Source: Ligilactobacillus pabuli | Lineage (GTDB): Bacteria > Bacillota > Bacilli > Lactobacillales > Lactobacillaceae | Direction: 5' to 3' | NCBI RefSeq assembly: GCF_022836475.1 | Contig: NZ_BQXH01000010.1 | Span: 36,749-100,748 of the forward strand | Length of the DNA: 64,000 nt | Shown: positions 46,743-55,178 of the stretch, piece after piece | How positions within the stretch are numbered: position 1 is the stretch's first letter | How the letters are laid out: each line of letters begins with the position of its first letter | Notes under the pieces: generated by a model | What the model saw: the letters and a program-made list of their open reading frames with translations, nothing else | The model's database searches: none | Told to the model about the DNA's origin: nothing | Program-made: the position numbers and the translations under genes

Positions 46743-48563
46743 TTAGTCTCGAGGAATAAAATCTGGTAAAGTACCGTTCGTTGCCATTTGACCAGCGATA
46801 TAGCCATGAACACAACAGTCTGGAATAGCATTTGAACCCAAACGATTCGTACCATGCACACCGCCAGTAACTTCTCCTGCTGCGTAGAAGTGAGGAATCA
46901 CTTTACCCCAAATATCTTCAACCTCTGTTTTTTCATTGATAGTGATACCACCCATCGTATGATGGATCGATGGCCACTGAGGAATTGCATAATAAGGTCC
47001 TTCTTCGATCTTGATCATAATTTCTTTGTCAATAACTTTACCAAAATCAGGATCTTGCCCTTGTTCAATATAACCGTTGTGTTGCTTGATGGTGGCATTT
47101 AAATCATCAGCATTCATTGATACCGAATGACCTTTGTACGTGTGTTCATTAATAATGTCCACTAGTTCTTTGATGGTATCCGCTTTGAAAATACGATCGG
47201 CAGCTAGTCCATCTTTTAGCTGCTCAGGAGCAATAAAGCCGTCATTATCAACGATTTTTTGCCCGAAAATACTAAATGTTGGGAAACCGGCACTATCTTG
47301 TGCGGCCTTTGAACAAACATCCCGGCGTTCACCCTCATTAACGTAACGTTTACCATTGATATCGACATAGATGATCCCGGAGCTCGGACCAGAGAAAGGA
47401 ATAACAGCGTATGCGTCCAGTACACCATTGTTTGGATCGGCAAATGGGAATAACTGGATATAAGACATTTGCATGGTGTTTGCACCTATTTCTTGAGCAA
47501 TCGTTAATCCTTCACCGGTAGCACCAACGTGATTTGTTGTTGGTAAATCTGCAGTTAAATACGGGACCTGTTTGGTACGCATTGCAACATTGGCACTAAA
47601 ACCACCAGTTGCGAGAATGACGCCTTTTCGTGCACGAATTGTCTTGGGACCATCTTCAGTATCAACACGGATGCCTACTACAGCACCTTTACCGTTTGGC
47701 TCACGGTAGATTTGAGTTAGTTTAGTGTTGACTAGTATTTGAGCGCCAGCTTCTTCAGCAAGTTTTTTCTGAATTTTAACAATATCTGAGCCAACACCAT
47801 GCTTCATGGTATAAGTTCGATAACCGTAGTGTCCACCTGGACGAGTCAAGGATGGGCGAACTTCTAAGCCATTATCTAACAGGAGGTTCAAGTAAAATGG
47901 TGAACCATACACGAGATTCTTGACTAATTTAGGATCTCCCATGAAATCACCACCTGCTAAAGTGTCTTTAATGTGTTTTTCAGCAGTATCTGGCTTGAGA
48001 TTTAAATTTTTCTGTAATCCGGCTGCTAACTTACTGGTATAAGCGGCGTAGACCCCACCATTGATTTGCGAGTTACCACCAATCATTGGCATCTTTTCAA
48101 CAACCACGGTCGAAGCTCCAAGTTGGGCTGCCCGATGAGCTGCAGCTAAACATGCAAAACCACCGCCAATTGTTACAACGTCATACGTAACGTCCCATTT
48201 GTCCGGTAATTTTGAGAGACTAGGCGTAGTATTTTTAACTTCAATTTCTTTTGTTGTAGTAACAGATTTTTCAAATTTTGCTGGATCACCGCCAGCTTGT
48301 ATGACAGCATCTTTAACCGCTTCTTTAACAGCGTTGCTAGAGGCAGTCGCTCCAGAAATAGCATCGACAGCTAGCGATTGTGCGACGATAATATTTTTTG
48401 ACAGTTTTGTAACAGCGACTTCTTGCATCTGTGAGGGATTATCACTAGCCGGAATTTGTCTGAGAAACTTAATTTCAATAATTTTATCTTCGTCAACTGA
48501 AACCTCAAATTCTAAATCTTCTGCAAAACCGTGACCTTTACCAATATATTTTCCCGCTTTCAT
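46743..48563 (-). CDS. Flavocytochrome-type fumarate reductase, FMN-binding plus FAD domains
   Basis: Soluble reductase that uses fumarate (or a related enoate such as urocanate) as electron acceptor. 606 residues from ATG at 48563 with GAGGAG 8 bases upstream; the extra upstream codons would remove that site. N-terminal FMN-binding domain with the flavinylation motif DAISGAT (Thr73); then an FAD_binding_2 domain starting at IGGGFACLAAAHRAA, with GGNSQINGGVYAAY and GGVHGTNRLGSNA. No signal peptide or haem motifs. A perfect cre at 48681-48694 indicates CcpA control. Substrate not resolved. Confidence 0.88.
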   Translation of the reverse strand: MKAGKYIGKGHGFAEDLEFEVSVDEDKIIEIKFLRQIPASDNPSQMQEVAVTKLSKNIIVAQSLAVDAISGATASSNAVKEAVKDAVIQAGGDPAKFEKSVTTTKEIEVKNTTPSLSKLPDKWDVTYDVVTIGGGFACLAAAHRAAQLGASTVVVEKMPMIGGNSQINGGVYAAYTSKLAAGLQKNLNLKPDTAEKHIKDTLAGGDFMGDPKLVKNLVYGSPFYLNLLLDNGLEVRPSLTRPGGHYGYRTYTMKHGVGSDIVKIQKKLAEEAGAQILVNTKLTQIYREPNGKGAVVGIRVDTEDGPKTIRARKGVILATGGFSANVAMRTKQVPYLTADLPTTNHVGATGEGLTIAQEIGANTMQMSYIQLFPFADPNNGVLDAYAVIPFSGPSSGIIYVDINGKRYVNEGERRDVCSKAAQDSAGFPTFSIFGQKIVDNDGFIAPEQLKDGLAADRIFKADTIKELVDIINEHTYKGHSVSMNADDLNATIKQHNGYIEQGQDPDFGKVIDKEIMIKIEEGPYYAIPQWPSIHHTMGGITINEKTEVEDIWGKVIPHFYAAGEVTGGVHGTNRLGSNAIPDCCVHGYIAGQMATNGTLPDFIPRD

Positions 48564-48680
48564 AGAAATACACTCCTCGTTATTTTTAAACAGTGTTAAA
48601 ACCCGGATGACATGTGGATTGAGCAACAAAAATACCAATGACAATAAAGGAATAGTTAACATAAATATTTACGCCCTTAT

Positions 48681-48694
48681 TGTAATCGGTTACA
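48681..48694. promoter_or_regulatory. Perfect cre site upstream of the fumarate reductase gene
   Basis: TGTAATCGGTTACA matches all 14 positions of the CcpA consensus on both strands and lies about 120 bp before the start codon. Confidence 0.75.
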
Positions 48695-48909
48695 TTACGT
48701 TAAGCAATAGGCTATGGTAATATAAAACATAAGATATTATAAAGAAGAATTGTTCCACATATAATTGTCTTAGAAGTTTTAGTAAAGCTAATTGATAAAA
48801 CCTAATAATTGTTCTGGTGTGTACTGACTATTAGCTATTTTTCTGTGTAAAATCCGGACATAATAAACTCATATCTACCATAATTAAAGATAGTAGATGC
48901 GAAGTAATC

Positions 48910-49190
48910 ATGGAAAAGAATAGAAACTAGAAACCTTAAGAAATTTAATTAAAATTAAGTTTGTTAATTGTGAGAGTGTTCAAGTCACGAACTATTTGAG
49001 TGGGCTATTTGACAAAGCTGGGATTAAAAATGAAATCATTCCTTTAAATGGAACCGGTGATGTACTGATTTTGTGGCTGAAATTGTTTCGGAATAACTCA
49101 TACGGGGTCGTTTCAGGGTACATAGATGGTGAAATACTTGCAGCACCTAGTTTCACTAGCACCCACCATATTCACCATTTTTTAAGTTAG
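48910..49190 (+). pseudogene. N-terminal relic of an M20 peptidase (DapE/ArgE-type)
   Basis: One frame reads LRNLIKIKFVNCESVQV then TNYLSGLFDKAGIKNEI; the next reads FVAEIVSE; then GVVSGYIDGEILAAP. In order these match the M20 start (L..LI.I.SVNGNE..VA.YL..LF..AGI..EIIPL, NLVAEIG, L..SGH.DVV.AG). Frame changes and loss of the metal-ligand region (GYID for GHMD) show decay. Only about 90 codons remain. Confidence 0.7.
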
Positions 49191-49243
49191 GCAAAAAGTA
49201 AATGGTTGCTAAGAAAGTAAAGGAAGCATAACAGGCGTTTGGC

Positions 49244-49272
49244 TTGCTAAAAAGGCGAGCTTAACTTATGAT
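49244..49272 (+). promoter_or_regulatory. Promoter of the 87-residue protein gene
   Basis: TTGCTA, 17-bp spacer, TATGAT. Confidence 0.7.
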
Positions 49273-49302
49273 GAAGGTAAATCTCAGGAGGGGTGAACAG
49301 TG

Positions 49303-49566
49303 ATGGGACGTCAATTACATGAGCACTTAAATCAAGCAGCTTTTTTAAGCGGAGTGGCAGCCGCTGGGTTAGTTCAGACAGGAGTTCATTTGGCCAGTCG
49401 CGCCAAGACACATCGCCCACATACGAAAAAAAGGCAGGCTGGGGTAGTTTTAGGCGAAGTTAAATATCGCCCCGAACAAGTTGAACCAGCAAACGTTTTG
49501 CGAGGAATCAAGACGGACCTTGATGATATCAAGGATGCCTTGGTTGATATCGCAGAAAAAAGATAA
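49303..49566 (+). CDS. Hypothetical protein, 87 residues
   Basis: ATG at 49303 follows AGGAGGGG by 8 bases; a GTG stands just before it. The N-terminal part has a mildly hydrophobic Ala/Gly/Val helix (FLSGVAAAGLVQTGVHLASR), then a basic segment (KTHRPHTKKRQ) and an acidic helical end (TDLDDIKDALVDIAEKR). Own promoter and terminator, so a genuine small gene. No family recognised. Confidence 0.75.
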   Translation: MGRQLHEHLNQAAFLSGVAAAGLVQTGVHLASRAKTHRPHTKKRQAGVVLGEVKYRPEQVEPANVLRGIKTDLDDIKDALVDIAEKR

Positions 49567-49571
49567 ACAGG

Positions 49572-49605
49572 AAAGACACGGTCACGAGATGGCGGTGTCT
49601 TTTTT
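49572..49605 (+). terminator. Terminator of the 87-residue gene
   Basis: AAAGACAC pairs with GTGTCTTT, followed by T. Confidence 0.75.
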
Positions 49606-49693
49606 GCTGGGAAACAAGCAGAAGTGTGCCGCGCACTTCAGCAGCTCGCGTCTGACGTTTGGGCTGGAGGAACACGCCTAGTTTGAGCGCATG

Positions 49694-49727
49694 AAAAAAC
49701 CGTACCCCATTCAGTGAGTACGGTTTG
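49694..49727 (-). terminator. Terminator of the 100-residue gene
   Basis: Minus strand AAACCGTAC pairs with GTACGGTTT, then T-run. Confidence 0.85.
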
Positions 49728-49776
49728 GCTTCAATTATTAGTGACCCGAAACGCTAGTTAAATAGCGTAGGGATAA

Positions 49777-50079
49777 TTAGTTAACTTTTTTGAAAAGTGG
49801 TTCTGCTTTTTGTGCATCGAGTGGCAAAAAGGCATTGCCGATCACAGAATCATCAATGATCAATTCATAATCATCGGTCAAGCTTGGAACAAGTGGAGAA
49901 AGATTGTTCAGCTGTTCTGATTCAAATCTGTTGAATGAGAAGTTCCGCAGGTTCTTCATGTTATTTTCCAAGGCTACAGAAAAAGTCACGCGAAGAAAAT
50001 GTCCATCTTCATTTGAAATTGTCCATTCTTTATCTTTATCCTGACGTGCTTCTGTTTTTTCTACAACAGTATTATTCAT
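49777..50079 (-). CDS. Hypothetical protein, 100 residues
   Basis: ATG at 50079 follows GGAGG by 7 bases; the longer frame to 50127 lacks a site. Composition is mixed with Glu/Asp/Asn, reading MNNTVVEKTEARQDKDKEW at the start, followed by a probable beta-rich region (DGHFLRVTFSVALENNMKNL). No membrane segment. Own terminator. Unknown function. Confidence 0.75.
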   Translation of the reverse strand: MNNTVVEKTEARQDKDKEWTISNEDGHFLRVTFSVALENNMKNLRNFSFNRFESEQLNNLSPLVPSLTDDYELIIDDSVIGNAFLPLDAQKAEPLFKKVN

Positions 50080-50323
50080 TCTAAGTCCTCCAATGCAATT
50101 ATCTTTTCTCGTTGATGAATATACCATACTCTATAAATTTGTAAAAAGCAAGTTTTTTTAGCTATTAAATAGTTAAATAATCAATAATGCTTAAAACAAA
50201 AGCCTTTTAAACTAGGCAATCTCGAATTTGTAAGGATTATTCAGTAAATTAAAGTAATTAAAATGATTATTTTTAAATAACTATACCAATTTGTACCATG
50301 GTAAACAAAATCATTTACATTGA

Positions 50324-50337
50324 TGTAACCGCTTTAA
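50324..50337 (+). promoter_or_regulatory. cre site upstream of galM
   Basis: TGTAACCGCTTTAA, 13 of 14 matches to the CcpA consensus, overlapping the -35 box. Confidence 0.6.
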
Positions 50338-50361
50338 AAGTGAAGCGAAATGCGGTACACT
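50333..50361 (+). promoter_or_regulatory. Promoter of galM
   Basis: TTTAAA, 17-bp spacer, TACACT. Confidence 0.55.
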
Positions 50362-50406
50362 GAAGATGGAAAATCATAAAAAAGGTCAGAAAGAAGAGGG
50401 AATCTA

Positions 50407-51444
50407 ATGGATATATTTCGGAGCGTCATAGAAAACTTTGAAGGACATGTCGTCACTAAGATCAGACTCGTCAATGATAATGGAACGGAAATTTCTTGTC
50501 TCACGATGGGAGCAACTTGGAACGAATTCTTGGTGCCAACTGAAGACGGCGGTCACCATAACTTATTGCTAAGTTTTGACACAGCGAAAGGGTACTATGA
50601 TAACTCTCTGTGTTGTTGTCAGTCGATTGGACGAGTTGCCGGGCGAATCAAGAACGGTCAATTTACTCTCGATGGCAAACAATACCAGGTGCCAACCAAC
50701 GAAAATGGGAATACGCTGCATGGCGGCCCAGGCAGTTACCGGTTCTTGAACTGGGGTTACACCACTTCCCGGAGTGCCAACAGTGTCAGTGTCATTTTCC
50801 AGAAACATATTAAAGAAAGTCGCGATGGTTTCCCTGGCAACTATTTAGCAACCATTATCTATACTTTAGATAATGCTAACCGGGTCACCATTTCATATAG
50901 TGCTTTAAATAGGGAAAGTGAAACGCTCTTTAATCCAACTTGCCACGCTTACTTTAACTTAAGCGACAAACGTGACTTGTCTTCGCATTCCTTGATGATC
51001 AATAGTAACGAATATTTGCAGCTTGATGATGAACTGATCCCTACTGGCCGGGTCTTACAAGTAGATGAGACCCCTTATGATTTCCGGAAGTTTACCAATC
51101 TGCAACAATCCATCGATGCTAATGAAGGCTTTGACGATGCTTTCGTTGTGAACGGTCCTGGGATGGCCACGAAGCCGGTCGCAGTTTTGCGCGATAACGA
51201 AAGTGGACGTCAGTTGACCTTGAAGAGTGAAGGAACTGGCTTAGTGATGTACACCATGCCAGAAATTGACGATGGAATCAAGCTTTCACGTGACCATGGC
51301 TTAGACGCTGTGCCGTGTGAAGGGGTTGCCTTAGAAGCACAACAATTACCAGATGCGATCAACAATGAAAACTTTGGCGACGTTGTCTTAAAGAAAAACG
51401 AAAAGAAAACTTACCATATTACCTTTGAATTTGAACAAAAATAA
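50407..51444 (+). CDS. galM: Aldose 1-epimerase (mutarotase)
   Basis: Converts beta- to alpha-hexoses ahead of galactokinase. 345 residues, cytoplasmic. Family motifs: NENGNTLHGGPGSYRFLNW with the first His, and NPTCHAYFNLSD with the catalytic His; a Glu near the end (PCEGVALEAQQLPDA) is the general base. AGAGGG ribosome site. Promoter with overlapping cre suggests CcpA repression. Confidence 0.93.
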   Translation: MDIFRSVIENFEGHVVTKIRLVNDNGTEISCLTMGATWNEFLVPTEDGGHHNLLLSFDTAKGYYDNSLCCCQSIGRVAGRIKNGQFTLDGKQYQVPTNENGNTLHGGPGSYRFLNWGYTTSRSANSVSVIFQKHIKESRDGFPGNYLATIIYTLDNANRVTISYSALNRESETLFNPTCHAYFNLSDKRDLSSHSLMINSNEYLQLDDELIPTGRVLQVDETPYDFRKFTNLQQSIDANEGFDDAFVVNGPGMATKPVAVLRDNESGRQLTLKSEGTGLVMYTMPEIDDGIKLSRDHGLDAVPCEGVALEAQQLPDAINNENFGDVVLKKNEKKTYHITFEFEQK

Positions 51445-51572
51445 AGTTTAAATAACAAGCAGCTGCGGTTCACCTGTTGGGTGGGTCGCAGCTGCTTTTT
51501 GCGTCTTTGAATTAGTGAGACTGGCGTTGACAAATGGAAGTTGGATGGACTTGTGCGGGCAAATGAATTTGT

Positions 51573-51720
51573 GGACCAAAATATCTCGAAGTTTGGTCCA
51601 GGAATCAATTTGTGGACCGAAGTATCTCAAAATTTGGTCCAGGAATCAATTTGTGGACCGAAGTATCTCGAAGTTTGGTCCAGAAAAGAATTTGTGGACC
51701 AAAGTCGCTCAAAATTAGGC
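51573..51720 (+). repeat. Array A7: four units, 41-bp period
   Basis: GGACC at 51573, 51614, 51655 and 51696. Arms GGACCAAA/TTTGGTCC in the first unit and GGACCGAA/TTTGGTCC later (G-U tolerated). The last unit is decayed. Confidence 0.9.
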
Positions 51721-51765
51721 TCGAAAAAAAGTCTCCCAAAAATTTATCGGGTTAGTCTAACCACC

Positions 51766-51795
51766 AAAAAACCAGCCCCTATTAACAGAGACTGG
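51766..51795 (-). terminator. Terminator of the FAD oxidoreductase gene
   Basis: Minus strand CCAGTCTCT pairs with AGGGGCTGG (three G-U pairs), then T-run. Confidence 0.7.
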
Positions 51796-51811
51796 CCTGA
51801 GCGATTAACTA

Positions 51812-53011
51812 TTATTTTTCTGCAAGTGAACCAACTAACGCATCATTTGCAGGTGGGTTAGCTAATAACTGGCGTACATCATTTAGGTCAACTGTGACGT
51901 TCCAGACTAACACGCCGGCTAATTTGTCGTTATCTAAGAAATAAACGATCGTGCCGCTTGCTCGTTTGTCAAAGACTTGTGTCAAGCTAGGGTTAATGTT
52001 ACCCACAGCTTGCCAGGAAATATCGAAAATCATCGAGTAGAAATAAGGAGTGTGGGTATAAGCGGCGTTGGCACCTGCCATGTTACGACCCACCAGTTCA
52101 CCTGAAAGTCGGGCATGGTCAACGTGTTCGATCCGTTGTCGTCCCAAAATTTGGTCAGGATAAGAAGCAATGTCACCCGCAGACCAAATGGCAGGATCGC
52201 TTGTTTGTAATTTTTCATTAACCTTAACTCCACGATCAGCTAATTCCAAATCACTGTCTTCCGCTAATTCAATGCGTGGTGTGACACCTAAGCCAATTAA
52301 AATTGTATCTGCTTCTAGCTTTGTTCCATCGGCGGTTGTGACGACTAAATGATCATCAACGCGTTCGTAACCATCAACTAGTTGACCACTCAAAATCTTG
52401 ACACCATTCTTTTTGAAGGTTGCTTCATATTCGGCCCGAATTTCTTCTGGGAACTTGCCAGCTCCAAGGTTTTCTTCAGGGAAGACCATCGTGACCTTAG
52501 TATTATTTTGAGTTAATGATGATGCCAATTCGGTCCCGACAAAGCCGCCGCCAATAATGACGATCTGCTGTTGTTTGCCGCTGAATTTGCGGAGCTTGCG
52601 GTAATCAGACCAGTTTCTGAAGGTCAAAACGTGTGGATCTTCTGGCCCTTTGATCTTGCGCGGTTCGCCCCCGGTTGCGAGCAGTAATTGATCATAATGC
52701 ACCGTGGTGTGATCATTCAACTCAATGGTATGGTCCTCACGGTTAATTTTAGTAACGGTTGTTTTAAACTTAAAAGTCACATCTGCGTAATCTTCCGCAC
52801 CAATTCGGATGTTTTCTTCTGTGAACTCATCATCTAACCACAATTTTTTACTTAAAGCAGGTCTTTCGTAGGGAACGTCTGCTTCTTGTGAAATGACAAA
52901 AATTGCACCAGTAGGATCTTCTTGTCGAATTCCTTTGATTGCATACCCTGCAACCATTCCTCCACCGATAATGACATAAGGATAACTTTGTTTGTTTTCG
53001 TTTGTACTCAC
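51812..53011 (-). CDS. FAD/NAD(P)-dependent pyridine nucleotide-disulfide oxidoreductase
   Basis: 399 residues. FAD-binding IIGGGMVAGYA at about 14-24, a second Rossmann motif IVIIGGGFVGTELASS (about 148-163), and the TSDPAIWSAGD FAD motif. No redox-active CxxxxC pair and no CoA-reductase Cys are visible, so it resembles ferredoxin/rubredoxin-reductase-like enzymes. Electron acceptor unknown. ATG with GGAGGCG upstream. Monocistronic. Confidence 0.85.
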   Translation of the reverse strand: MSTNENKQSYPYVIIGGGMVAGYAIKGIRQEDPTGAIFVISQEADVPYERPALSKKLWLDDEFTEENIRIGAEDYADVTFKFKTTVTKINREDHTIELNDHTTVHYDQLLLATGGEPRKIKGPEDPHVLTFRNWSDYRKLRKFSGKQQQIVIIGGGFVGTELASSLTQNNTKVTMVFPEENLGAGKFPEEIRAEYEATFKKNGVKILSGQLVDGYERVDDHLVVTTADGTKLEADTILIGLGVTPRIELAEDSDLELADRGVKVNEKLQTSDPAIWSAGDIASYPDQILGRQRIEHVDHARLSGELVGRNMAGANAAYTHTPYFYSMIFDISWQAVGNINPSLTQVFDKRASGTIVYFLDNDKLAGVLVWNVTVDLNDVRQLLANPPANDALVGSLAEK

Positions 53012-53231
53012 TTGATCGCCTCCGTGAATTGTTTTTACGTTTAGCTCAATTGTATTATAAAAAGTGCGTGATGAGAAAAAAGATGCTTATGAAGATTAAT
53101 CATAGAAACGTGGTGTTAGGAAGTTGGGAGTCTTTTTGACTTAAGTTTAATTCTGCTGCACATTTAAGAGCTGAAAATGTTAAAATCTAACTATTAAGAA
53201 CTTAGCGCATAGATAAGGAATGGAGAAATAG

Positions 53232-53870
53232 ATGGAAACTTTTTTGTTTGATTTTGATAATACGTTAGCTAACTCAGGCGAGACTTCGATTTTGGCAGTC
53301 CAGAAGGTGTTTGCGGATGCCGGTTTGACGATTCCTACACGGGAAATGATTTTTACTGAAATGGGCTTACCAATTGAGACTTCTTTCCCAGTTTGGGCTA
53401 ATTTGCAAGACAATGACCTGCAATTAGAACAGATGTATGAAAATTTTCGGAATTACTATGCGGAAATTGAAGAACAAAATACGAGCCTCTTTCCAGGAAT
53501 TGAACAGGCTTTGCGAGGGTTAAAGGAGGCTGGAAATCACTTGTACGTGGTCTCCAGTAAGTCTTCACAACCGTTAGCACGAAATCTGGAGCAGTTAGGG
53601 ATCGACCAGTACTTTACAGATTTGATTGGCTCGGATTTAGTGGAACATTTCAAACCGGCACCCGATGGGATTTTGCAATTGGTTGAAAAGTATCATTTCA
53701 ATCAGAAAAAGTCAGTGATGGTTGGTGATGCGATTTTTGATTTGCAAATGGGCAAACGAGCAGGGGTCCAGACAGCTGCAGCAGGTTGGGGTGCTTATGA
53801 CATGCAGGCGATTAAGGCAGAACAACCAAACTATTTGTTGGAGCAGCCAGCGCAATTGTTAGAAATTTAA
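53232..53870 (+). CDS. HAD-superfamily phosphatase (phosphoglycolate phosphatase-like)
   Basis: 212 residues. Asp7 and Asp9 in FLFDFDNTLA are the catalytic pair, VVSSKS is motif II, and GDAIFDLQMGKRAG holds the Mg-binding acids. An alpha-helical cap lies at about 15-80. Substrate unknown. Extended -10 promoter TGTTAAAAT ends at 53186; GGAG ribosome site. An E copy follows 2 bases after the stop. Confidence 0.88.
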   Translation: METFLFDFDNTLANSGETSILAVQKVFADAGLTIPTREMIFTEMGLPIETSFPVWANLQDNDLQLEQMYENFRNYYAEIEEQNTSLFPGIEQALRGLKEAGNHLYVVSSKSSQPLARNLEQLGIDQYFTDLIGSDLVEHFKPAPDGILQLVEKYHFNQKKSVMVGDAIFDLQMGKRAGVQTAAAGWGAYDMQAIKAEQPNYLLEQPAQLLEI

Positions 53871-53872
53871 AC

Positions 53873-54028
53873 ACAGAGCGGATTAACCCGGTTAGAGGAT
53901 GAGCATTAACAAGCTTCCAGGCATGATGCGCTTTTGGCATCGTGACTGAAAGCAGGTTAAGCGGAATCTTCTGGTTTGAGTAGCTCGACTAAAAACACAG
54001 AGTGGAGCCAGTCGGAAGTAGCACGACT
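53873..54028 (+). repeat. E element 25 plus a collapsed copy
   Basis: 53873-53990: half-stems AACCCGGTTAGAGGAT/ATCTTCTGGTTT, central CAGGCATGATGC/GCATCGTGACTG. The following 53997-54028 joins the left end (ACAGAGTGGAGCCAGTCGG) straight to a right end (AGTAGCACGACT), as if the interior was deleted. Confidence 0.85.
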
Positions 54029-54122
54029 AAGCTTCAAACCCGAGCAGTGTCCGTGAGAGAGGGAGACTGCTTGTTTAAAAATTACAGCATAAGAGCAGCC
54101 ATAGAAAAGAGGAGAGAGATCA

Positions 54123-55178
54123 ATGACGATTTGGGAGAAATTTATTAATAATGTCCGTTTAAGGCGGGCCGTTGTTTTAGCACTGGTGATTGGTGTTTTG
54201 TACCTGTTTAGAGGTTTAATGAACACTATCTTATTAACCTTTGTCTTTACCTTTTTGATAGTCCGATTGATCAACGCGATTCAAAGGAAGGTCAAGATCC
54301 CTGGGCTCGCCATTGTTTTGGTGGTGTACGCCTTGATATTATCCGGCATTTACTTTGTGATCACCAAGTATGCGCCGAAAATCATCGGTCAGTTTGAAGA
54401 AACGGTCAAATCAGTGATCACCTTTTACCAACATCCGCCGCAAGGAGCGAATGATGTCATTGAATATATTAGTGATTTTCTCAGCAAATATGATATCACC
54501 ACCCAGTTAAAAAATGGGGCAGGAATCATTCTTCAGTCGCTGACAACCTTGGGTTCATTTGGAGTTTCGTTGTTGGTGGCCCTGTTATTGAGCTTTTTCT
54601 TTACCATTGAAAAAGACCGCATGTTTTCATTTTCGCGCAATTTCTTAAGTGGACCATATGCCTGGTTCTTTCAGGACATCAATTATTTTGCCAAAATTTT
54701 TGTGAATACCTTTGGGGTCGTTTTAGAAGCACAGTTTTTGATTGCGATCGCCAACACGGTCTTGACCTTGCTGGGGCTGAGTTTGATGAAGATGCCGCAG
54801 CTAGACAGTTTAGTCGTGATGGTCTTTATCTTGAGTATGATCCCCGTCGCTGGGGTAATCATTTCGGCGGTTCCGATGGCACTGATTGCTTATAGCGATG
54901 GAGGCTTGAAACTGGTCGCCTACGTTTTATTGATGTTATTATTGATTCATACCCTAGAATCATATGTTTTGAATCCCAAGCTGATGTCTAGCAAAACGGA
55001 CTTGCCGATTTTTTATACCTTTGTGGTGCTGTTCGTTTCGGAACATCTTTTTGGGACCTGGGGCCTGATCGTCGGCATTCCGATCTTTATCTTCTTATTA
55101 GAGGTGTTAGGAATTAAATCGATCAAGACCGGTTCTAAGGAAAAACGGAAGAAAAGGAAGTTAAAAGTACATGAATAA
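54123..55178 (+). CDS. PerM/AI-2E family transporter
   Basis: 351 residues, about eight membrane helices with the family layout: two N-terminal helices (16-50), a central soluble segment (about 85-140), a second helix group and the PxxGxxIxxxPxxLIAY-type region (MIPVAGVIISAVPMALIAY). Transported substrate unproven; family members are linked to Na+/H+ antiport or AI-2 export. Basic C-terminal tail. Overlaps patB-like gene by 8 bases. Confidence 0.88.
   Translation: MTIWEKFINNVRLRRAVVLALVIGVLYLFRGLMNTILLTFVFTFLIVRLINAIQRKVKIPGLAIVLVVYALILSGIYFVITKYAPKIIGQFEETVKSVITFYQHPPQGANDVIEYISDFLSKYDITTQLKNGAGIILQSLTTLGSFGVSLLVALLLSFFFTIEKDRMFSFSRNFLSGPYAWFFQDINYFAKIFVNTFGVVLEAQFLIAIANTVLTLLGLSLMKMPQLDSLVVMVFILSMIPVAGVIISAVPMALIAYSDGGLKLVAYVLLMLLLIHTLESYVLNPKLMSSKTDLPIFYTFVVLFVSEHLFGTWGLIVGIPIFIFLLEVLGIKSIKTGSKEKRKKRKLKVHE

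Noticed and set aside
48564..48662. Hydrophobic N-terminal extension of the fumarate reductase as a signal peptide
   Set aside because: The extension would include the GAGGAG ribosome site of the ATG at 48563 and reaches no proper start signal, so the enzyme most likely begins at 48563 and is cytoplasmic.
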